Source: Bacillota bacterium (GTDB lineage: Bacteria; Bacillota_E; JAJZYS01; JAJYTV01). Taken from it: DNA of 10,060 nt. Numbering within the stretch: the stretch's first letter is position 1; each line of letters begins with the position of its first letter. Shown here piece after piece: positions 5,217-10,060 of the stretch. The stretch spans positions 1-10,060 of the forward strand of contig JAJZVM010000154.1 in NCBI GenBank assembly GCA_021845645.1, given 5' to 3'. The notes beneath the pieces are model-generated. The model saw only the letters and a list, made by a program, of their open reading frames with translations, had not been told where the DNA came from and ran no database searches. The translations under genes and the position numbers were made by a program.

Positions 5217-6798
5217 GCCGGGGGCTGCCGCCCCTGGAGCTCCCGACCTCGGCAGGATCTTCGGTACCGCAAGGGACTTCTGGCAGGAACGCGAGCCAGG
5301 GGTCCGGCGGAGCTATGTCACCTGGGCCGTGATCCTCGCCGTCGTTCTCGGCGGCATCGGCTACTTCACCACGCGCAACCCGATGACCCTCGTCTTCTCG
5401 AACCTTGCCCCGGCCGACGCCGGCCAGGTGACGCAGGCCCTGACATCTCTCAAGATCCCGTACCAGCTTGAGGGGACCAGCATCTACGTGCCCGCTTCCC
5501 AGGCCGACCAGGCCAGGGTGGACCTTGCGACGCAGGGACTTCCTGCCCAGGGATACGTCGGCTATTCGGGCGTGCTCTCGAGCACGGGCATCGGCATGAC
5601 CGACCAGCAGTTCAACCTCGCGACACTGAACGCGCTGCAGAACGACCTGGCGCAGACGGTGGAGTCCATTTCGGGGATCGCCAAGGCCAACGTGCTGCTG
5701 CAGCCGGCCCAGACCTCCGTCTTCGTCGACCAGCCGCAGTCCCAGGCGACCGCTGCCGTCTTTGTAGACCTGGAGCCGGGTATCACGCTGGCGCCAAGCC
5801 AAGTGCTGGGCATCGAGGAGCTCGTGGCCCATTCGGTGCAGGGCCTCTCGATCGACCACGTTTCGGTGGTCGACCAGAATGGCGACCCGCTCGCTGCCTC
5901 GAGCGGCGGCAGCTCTGACCCGATATCGGGTGGCGCCGGCGCCGCCGGTCAGATGGCTCTCGAGCGCCAATTGGAGCAGAACCTCAACGGCGAGCTCACG
6001 AACCTTCTCCAGCCCATCGTCGGCGCAAACAACGTGGTGGTGCAGACCAGCGCGAGCCTCGACACCAGCCAGACCCAGACCCAGTCGAACATCGTGCAGC
6101 CCCTGGCGGCGGGTCAGGGTGTGCCAGTCTCGAACCATACCATCAAGGAGACTTTCACCGGCACAGGCACGCCGCCGACCGTCTCCGGCTCGAGTTCTAC
6201 GCCGACCTATCCGTCAAGCTCGTCGAGCGGACAGAACAACCTGAGCTACTCCGATTCCACGATCAACTACCAGGTGACGCACATCAACAAGACGGTGACG
6301 TCGCAGCCCTACACCCTGAAGGGCCTGACCGTCTCGGTGATGCTCAACTCGACTGCCTACCGTCTGAACGCGGCGAACCGCCAAGCCCTGCAGAAACTGA
6401 TCGGCACGGCCGTCGGATTCACGACCGTCCAGGCGATGAAGAACGACGTCACGATCTTCTCGGCGCCGTTCCAGAAGGCCCCGAGGCCCACGTTCGCCAC
6501 GACCTCGACACTCCCCCTCTCGCCGAGTATGCTGGCGGCCGCGGGAGGCGCCCTGGTCGTTCTCCTGGTACTCGCGTTCCTGCTGATGCGCCGCCGTGGA
6601 GCCAGGTCTCCGCAGCGCAGGGTGCAGCGCCAGGTTCTGCAGCCGCTCGCCGAGCCTCTGCCGCCTGTGGCCCCTGACCCCACCCGGGTAGTCATGGACC
6701 GGGTCAAGGATATGGTCCAGCGCGACCCGGAGGAGGCCGCCAACCTTGTGCGCGGCTGGCTGCGTGAAGATGCGAAATCAAGCCCAAGAAGGAGATGA
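5200..6798 (+). CDS. fliF: FliF, flagellar MS-ring protein
   Basis: FliF forms the MS ring in the cytoplasmic membrane, the base on which rod, C ring and export gate assemble. The 532-aa length is normal. Membrane segment 1 lies at about residues 40-58. The ring-building domains follow, with FSNLAPADAGQVTQALTSLKIPY near 66-88, ATQGLP, and the strand-rich region IEELVAHSVQGLSIDHVSVVD. A Ser-rich loop precedes TINYQVTHINKTV. Membrane segment 2 lies at about 444-466. The C-terminal tail, DPEEAANLVRGWLRED, is the FliG-binding motif, so a FliG is expected elsewhere in the genome even though fliG does not follow. The TTG start overlaps flgC, with AGAGGG at 5185-5190 as binding site; I see no better in-frame start before membrane segment 1. 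Confidence 0.96.
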   Translation: MARTPEPGAAAPGAPDLGRIFGTARDFWQEREPGVRRSYVTWAVILAVVLGGIGYFTTRNPMTLVFSNLAPADAGQVTQALTSLKIPYQLEGTSIYVPASQADQARVDLATQGLPAQGYVGYSGVLSSTGIGMTDQQFNLATLNALQNDLAQTVESISGIAKANVLLQPAQTSVFVDQPQSQATAAVFVDLEPGITLAPSQVLGIEELVAHSVQGLSIDHVSVVDQNGDPLAASSGGSSDPISGGAGAAGQMALERQLEQNLNGELTNLLQPIVGANNVVVQTSASLDTSQTQTQSNIVQPLAAGQGVPVSNHTIKETFTGTGTPPTVSGSSSTPTYPSSSSSGQNNLSYSDSTINYQVTHINKTVTSQPYTLKGLTVSVMLNSTAYRLNAANRQALQKLIGTAVGFTTVQAMKNDVTIFSAPFQKAPRPTFATTSTLPLSPSMLAAAGGALVVLLVLAFLLMRRRGARSPQRRVQRQVLQPLAEPLPPVAPDPTRVVMDRVKDMVQRDPEEAANLVRGWLREDAKSSPRRR

Positions 6799-6942
6799 GG
6801 AGGCATGCCGCCTTGCCGCACGACGGTGAGCGGCCTAGACGGGACGCAATCGGTCAAAATCGGCCCAGGGGACAGTTCGCGCCATGTGAAGATGCGCGAT
6901 AGGAAAAGTAGAGGGATTGGGGTCCATTAGGAGGTGGGTCAG
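6799..6942 (+). promoter_or_regulatory. Intergenic region between fliF and flgM, probable transcription-unit boundary
   Basis: This is the only gap over 100 bases in the window, and its second half is richer in A/T and purines than its surroundings. It holds a hairpin at 6815-6834 (GCCGC pairing with GCGGC, extendable by CAC/GTG with a two-base bulge). No T-run follows, so it is not a standard intrinsic terminator. CGATA at 6897-6901 resembles the core of a sigma-28 -10 box, but no TAAA lies about 15 bases upstream, so I do not call a promoter. A 41-codon reading frame (6805-6930) starts behind AAGGAG but resembles nothing I know. An own promoter for flgM would be expected here from other Firmicutes; that is inference. 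Confidence 0.35.
6929..6934 (+). promoter_or_regulatory. Ribosome binding site that sets the flgM start
   Basis: AGGAGG lies eight bases before GTG 6943. The earlier in-frame GTG at 6934 begins on the last base of this site and cannot be served by it, so GTG 6943 is the likely start. The resulting N-terminus, MKVDEV, resembles the common MKI-type start of FlgM. Confidence 0.75.
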
Positions 6943-7206
6943 GTGAAGGTGGACGAGGTGTCCGGTATTCCCGAGGTGCCGCAGATCCGGCAGGGACAGG
7001 TCGCGCGGGAAGCCGAGCTGCAGCGCCAGAACGTGCAGCCGCCGACGCCGCCCGACCAGGTGGAGATCTCCCAGGCAGCGCGTTTCGCAGCTGCGCCCGA
7101 CCAGGCGGCGCGGGTGGAGAAGCTGAAGGCCGAGGTGCAGAAGGGCATCTCGGTGCAGGCGGACAAGATCGCGACGGCGCTCCAGAGCCAAGGCGTCGTG
7201 CGTTGA
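6943..7206 (+). CDS. flgM: FlgM, anti-sigma factor
   Basis: FlgM binds the flagellar sigma factor until the hook is complete, then is exported, freeing the sigma factor for late genes. Starting at GTG 6943 the product is 87 aa, typical of FlgM. The N-terminal half is rich in Pro and Gln and probably disordered, as expected for an export substrate. The family signature starts with DQVEISQAARF and continues with ARVEKLKAEVQKGISVQADK, then IATALQSQGVV, matching the 'DxVxIS...RxEKVxxIKxxIxxGxYxVDxxxIAxxL' pattern. The usual Tyr after 'KG' is replaced by Ile. It is first in a block with flgN, flgK and flgL, as in Bacillus. Its stop overlaps the flgN start (TTGA). Confidence 0.9.
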   Translation: MKVDEVSGIPEVPQIRQGQVAREAELQRQNVQPPTPPDQVEISQAARFAAAPDQAARVEKLKAEVQKGISVQADKIATALQSQGVVR

Positions 7207-7535
7207 GCGGCGACGGGGATCTGGAGGCTGCGATCGATCTTTACGGACAGCTTTCGCTGCTCCTAGGAGAGATCCAGGCGGCGGTGATTCAGGCAGATAC
7301 GGACGCGCTCTCGGAGCTCGTACCTCAGCAGGAGGAGCTCCTGCGACGCGTCGCCGAGCTGAAGTTGCCCAAGGAAGCGCCCAGCGAGCTTGCCGCAGAG
7401 CTCGAGCGGAGCGCGGCAGAGGCCCTGCGCCGCAATACCCAGAACGGCGTGCTGTTGCGGGAGCAGCTCGGGCTCATCCAGGTGACCATGAAGGCCATCC
7501 TGGGCGGCGGCAGCGCAGTGAACCGCCTGGCCTGA
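7203..7535 (+). CDS. flgN: FlgN-like chaperone for FlgK and FlgL
   Basis: FlgN is a cytoplasmic chaperone that binds FlgK and FlgL and brings them to FlhA. The 110-aa product is almost wholly helical in pattern, with Glu, Leu and Gln repeats (LSLLLGEIQAAVI, LVPQQEELLRRVAELKLP). It ends with the FlgN-type segment NTQNGVLLREQLGLIQ near 78-93. It is shorter than the usual 140-160 residues, with the reduction apparently in the middle of the helical hairpin. Its place between flgM and flgK is the normal one. The TTG start overlaps the flgM stop by four bases and has only a weak purine site upstream, so translation probably depends on flgM. Similarity is to fold and context more than to strongly conserved residues. 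Confidence 0.8.
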   Translation: MSGDGDLEAAIDLYGQLSLLLGEIQAAVIQADTDALSELVPQQEELLRRVAELKLPKEAPSELAAELERSAAEALRRNTQNGVLLREQLGLIQVTMKAILGGGSAVNRLA

Positions 7536-7562
7536 TCCAAGCTCGGAAAGGGGGAAATCGCA

Positions 7563-9068
7563 TTGCCTTCGGCGTTCTTCGGCCTCGACATCGCGAACAC
7601 CGCGCTCTCTGCAGCGCAGGTTCTTATGGACGTCGCCGGCCAGAACATAGCCAACGACGCGACCCCCGGCTACTCACAGCAGACGGCCAGCCTCGTCGCT
7701 ACGCCGCCGTACGCCCAACCCGACATGGGGGGCCTTTATACACCGCAACTCGGCACCGGCGTCGAAGTGCAGTCGGTGAACCGCGTGCGCGCAAACTATC
7801 TTGATGGGCTCTTTCGCACCACCCAGAGCGACGTGAGTCAGTATTCGAACCGCGCGAACTACCTGCAGGCCCTACAGAGCGTGTTGAACGAGCCGGGCTC
7901 GAGTGGCCTGTCGTCCACACTCGATCGCTTCTTCTCCGACTACCAGACGCTTTCCCAGAACCCGCAGAGTTCCGCCGCGAGAACCGTCGTCCAGCAGGAC
8001 GGCGAGGCTGTGGCGGCCCAAATCCAGCAGATCTACCAGGGCCTGCAGAGCGTCGGCCAGCAGGCGCAGAATCAGGCCACGCTCGACGTGCAAACGGTGA
8101 ACTCGGACCTGCAGCAACTGGCGAACCTCAACCAGACGATCGCGCAGGCCCAGGCCATCGGCCAGCAGCCGAACGACCTCCTGGACCAGCGCGACAACCT
8201 ACTGGACAGCCTATCGAAGCTCATCAACATCAACGTGACGACCAAGTCGACAAGCGTCGGCTCCTATGTCACGTCCCAGGTCACCGTGACAACTCCCGCC
8301 AGCGGCGGCGGAGCAGTGACGCTGGTGGATGGGGCGCAATACGGGTCGCTCAGCATGAGCCCGGCAAGCTCGGGCCCCCAGTTCACCCTCACGGCGACCG
8401 ACGCGGTCACGGGTCCCGTGTCACCGCCACCCGCCCTGGCACCTGCGGGAGGATCCATTGGCGCTGCGTACCAGCTCGTCAACCAGGATCTCAACCCATC
8501 GCCTTCTTCCGGACAGAGCCTGATGAGCGAATTCCTCGGAGCTGTCGACCAGTTGGCAAACCAGGTCAATCAGGTCCAGAGCCAGGGCTACTACCTTGAC
8601 CCGACAACTGGCCAGTATGTGAACTCTCCTGCGGTGGACTTCTTCGTGGCCCAGACGCCCTCTGGTTCCACCGCCTTGACGCAGGCGAATGTGCAAAACA
8701 TCGAAGTGAATCCGCTGATCCAGCAGAACATCGACTACATCGCTGCCGGTGCGACGGCGAATGCGGGAGACGGCGCCAATGCGACGGCCATGGCTGACAT
8801 CGCGCAGACACAGGGCGGACCGCTGCAGCAGTACGCTGCCTTCGTCTCCGACATGGGAGCATCCGTAGACCTGTCTCAAAATCTGCAGAGCACCTCGAAT
8901 TCTCTGTTGACGCAGATCACCTCGCAGCGTGAACAGACGTCCGGCGTGTCGATCAATGAGCAGATGACCAATCTCATTCAGGCCCAAAGCATGTACACGG
9001 CCGCCGCCAAGGTAGCAGAGGCCATGGACAGCTCTCTGCAGTCCCTGCTCAGCGCGATTCAGCCGTAA
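7563..9068 (+). CDS. flgK: FlgK, hook-filament junction protein 1
   Basis: FlgK is exported and forms the first junction zone between hook and filament. The 501-aa product has the conserved N-terminal rod/hook-type helix with GQNIANDATPGYSQQ (26-40). This is followed by the 'NRVRANYLDGLFR' segment, coiled-coil Q-rich helices, and QRDNLLDSL (209-217). The middle, about 230-400, is variable Ser/Thr/Gly-rich material, presumably the surface domain. The C-terminus, GVSINEQMTNLIQAQSMYTA then AAKVAEAMDSSLQSLL, is the standard FlgK end. The TTG start has AAGGGGG (7548-7554) eight bases before it. I count only three Lys and eight Arg in the whole protein, while Gln is very frequent; FlgL shares this bias. 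Confidence 0.96.
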   Translation: MPSAFFGLDIANTALSAAQVLMDVAGQNIANDATPGYSQQTASLVATPPYAQPDMGGLYTPQLGTGVEVQSVNRVRANYLDGLFRTTQSDVSQYSNRANYLQALQSVLNEPGSSGLSSTLDRFFSDYQTLSQNPQSSAARTVVQQDGEAVAAQIQQIYQGLQSVGQQAQNQATLDVQTVNSDLQQLANLNQTIAQAQAIGQQPNDLLDQRDNLLDSLSKLININVTTKSTSVGSYVTSQVTVTTPASGGGAVTLVDGAQYGSLSMSPASSGPQFTLTATDAVTGPVSPPPALAPAGGSIGAAYQLVNQDLNPSPSSGQSLMSEFLGAVDQLANQVNQVQSQGYYLDPTTGQYVNSPAVDFFVAQTPSGSTALTQANVQNIEVNPLIQQNIDYIAAGATANAGDGANATAMADIAQTQGGPLQQYAAFVSDMGASVDLSQNLQSTSNSLLTQITSQREQTSGVSINEQMTNLIQAQSMYTAAAKVAEAMDSSLQSLLSAIQP

Positions 9069-9109
9069 GACCAGGAAAGCCCTGATCATTCGAGGGGGAG
9101 GGAGACCCG

Positions 9110-10030
9110 GTGCGCATCACCGATCAGATGATGTATCAAAACCTGACACAGAACCTGGACCAGGCCCAGGCGGCGTACGTCCGCACCCAGGAAGAGGCGA
9201 GTTCCGGCGTCTCCATCTCGCAACCCTCGGATAACCCGGCAGGTACGGCGGTCGTTCTTCAGCTGACGTCTGCGCAGCAGCAGGTGACATCATGGCAGGC
9301 CAATGCACGGGCTGCCCAAAGCAAGATGCAGACAGCCGACCAGGCGATGTCGCAGCTTCAAAGCGTGATTTCGTCGGCACAGTCGTTGGCCGAACAGGGC
9401 ACCTCGGGGAGCATGACAGCCCAAGACCTCACTGATCTGTCGCAAAAGGCGGCTTCCTTGGTGCAGCAGGCGGAAAGCCTCGCGAACACGGAATATGCCG
9501 GCCAGTACGTATTTTCGGGCGTCGCACAGCAGATGCCCGTCGTAAGCGGCGCCTACAACCCGGCCGCCACTTCCGCGCCCCAGACCATCGAAATCGGCCA
9601 AGGCGTCAAGGTGCAGACTTCGGTTGATGGGAATCAGGCCTTCAACACCGCTCCGGTGAGCACGCCAAGCGACTGGAGCACCAACCACTCCTCGCAGGCT
9701 ACCCTCCTGAACGTGCTGTCGGCTTTGCAGTCCGATCTCTCGAGCGGAAACACGGCCGCGGTCGAGGCGGATCTCGGCGCGTTGGCGGCTCAAGGCGACA
9801 ACGTCTCCAGCCTGCGGGCCCAGCTTGGTGCCAACATGGAGCAGGTGCAGGCGGCCGTCTCGCAGCTGACCACCATGAGCTCCACGCTCCAGATAGAGCA
9901 GGGCAACGTCGAGAATGTCGACATGGCACAGGTGCTGACGCAACTCACCGCTCAGCAGACGGCGTATCAGGCGGCTGTCGCGGCCGGCGCCAACATGAAG
10001 CTGCCCACGCTGGCCAGCTACCTGAGTTAG
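9110..10030 (+). CDS. flgL: FlgL, hook-filament junction protein 3
   Basis: FlgL is the second junction protein, a flagellin-related subunit between FlgK and the filament. The 306-aa product opens with MRITDQMMYQNLTQNL and contains the flagellin-like SSGVSISQPSDNPAGTA (about 32-48) and long Q-rich helices. NTEYAGQYVFSGV (about 126-138) leads into a small variable domain at about 140-200. The C-terminal helix includes ENVDMAQVLTQLTAQQTAYQ and ends LPTLASYLS, as in other FlgL proteins. GTG 9110 is preceded by a strong GGGAGGGAG (9096-9104), five bases away. Only four Lys and four Arg are present. It follows flgK after 41 bases with no terminator visible, so the two are probably cotranscribed. 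Confidence 0.95.
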   Translation: MRITDQMMYQNLTQNLDQAQAAYVRTQEEASSGVSISQPSDNPAGTAVVLQLTSAQQQVTSWQANARAAQSKMQTADQAMSQLQSVISSAQSLAEQGTSGSMTAQDLTDLSQKAASLVQQAESLANTEYAGQYVFSGVAQQMPVVSGAYNPAATSAPQTIEIGQGVKVQTSVDGNQAFNTAPVSTPSDWSTNHSSQATLLNVLSALQSDLSSGNTAAVEADLGALAAQGDNVSSLRAQLGANMEQVQAAVSQLTTMSSTLQIEQGNVENVDMAQVLTQLTAQQTAYQAAVAAGANMKLPTLASYLS

Positions 10031-10060
10031 GAGCGAGGGCTAAATAGCGAGGTGCCGCGC
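10031..10060 (+). promoter_or_regulatory. Leader of a next gene outside the window
   Basis: After the flgL stop there is GAGGTG at 10049-10054, a plausible ribosome binding site. A gene starting a few bases past the window end would fit; in Firmicutes this position often holds fliW and csrA. TAAA at 10041-10044 resembles a sigma-28 -35 box, but the matching -10 box would lie beyond the window and cannot be checked. Confidence 0.35.

Noticed and set aside
5122..6138. A long open frame on the minus strand opposite fliF (about 338 codons)
   Set aside because: It resembles no family and lies wholly opposite a clearly identified FliF.
6815..6834. Intrinsic terminator after fliF
   Set aside because: The hairpin is short or bulged and no T-run follows it.
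6870..6905. Sigma-28 promoter before flgM, with CGATA as the -10 core
   Set aside because: The -10 resemblance is partial and no TAAA-like -35 box lies at the right distance; the nearest A-rich stretch (6856-6859) is too far upstream.
9069..9109. A small hairpin (CAGG/CCTG) between flgK and flgL as a terminator
   Set aside because: It has only four base pairs and no T-run, and a strong ribosome site for flgL follows directly.
1..10060. CRISPR arrays, tRNA or rRNA genes, insertion sequences, prophage or defence genes
   Set aside because: No spaced repeats, RNA gene signatures, transposase motifs or terminal inverted repeats were seen; almost every base belongs to a flagellar gene.

Overview
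The window is one flagellar gene cluster read entirely on the + strand. It has eleven complete genes plus the 3' end of a twelfth, packed with overlaps or very short gaps. Gene content points to a Bacillota (Firmicutes)-type flagellum: FlhF and an FlhG-locus gene beside a SigD/FliA sigma factor, a SwrB-position coiled-coil protein right after it, and a flgM-flgN-flgK-flgL block. Base composition is clearly G+C-rich, and eight of the eleven visible starts are GTG or TTG. A high-G+C lineage of Bacillota is the best guess; I cannot name a genus.

Layout. (1) 1-3088: export gate and placement genes. These are the C-terminal tail of FlhB, full-length FlhA, and the SRP-type GTPase FlhF. (2) 3081-4799: a 176-aa protein in the flhG position, then the flagellar sigma factor, then a DUF6115/SwrB-like coiled-coil protein. 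(3) 4806-6798: rod protein FlgC and MS-ring protein FliF, overlapping each other, with no flgB, fliE or fliG beside them. (4) 6799-6942: the only sizeable non-coding gap, probably a transcription-unit boundary. (5) 6943-10030: anti-sigma factor FlgM, chaperone FlgN, and hook-filament junction proteins FlgK and FlgL. (6) 10031-10060: a ribosome-binding-site-like sequence for a next gene outside the window.

How the genes work together: FlhF and its partner set flagellum placement. FliF forms the MS ring around the FlhA/FlhB export gate. FlgC is part of the rod, and FlgK and FlgL join hook to filament, with FlgN as their chaperone. The sigma factor drives late genes and is held by FlgM until FlgM is exported. 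Compared with the Bacillus fla/che operon, the order looks rearranged: genes normally at the operon head (flgC, fliF) follow genes normally at its tail (sigD, swrB), and no che genes lie between.

The main discovery candidate is the 176-aa protein at 3081-3611. It keeps the DQAxxLR N-terminal motif by which FlhG activates FlhF, but its P-loop is destroyed and the ATPase core is shortened. The neighbouring FlhF has also lost most of its N domain. Together they look like a reduced FlhF/FlhG system that is GTPase-only. Two further observations are the strong Lys/Arg depletion of the exported axial proteins and the loss of a conserved central motif in FlgC.
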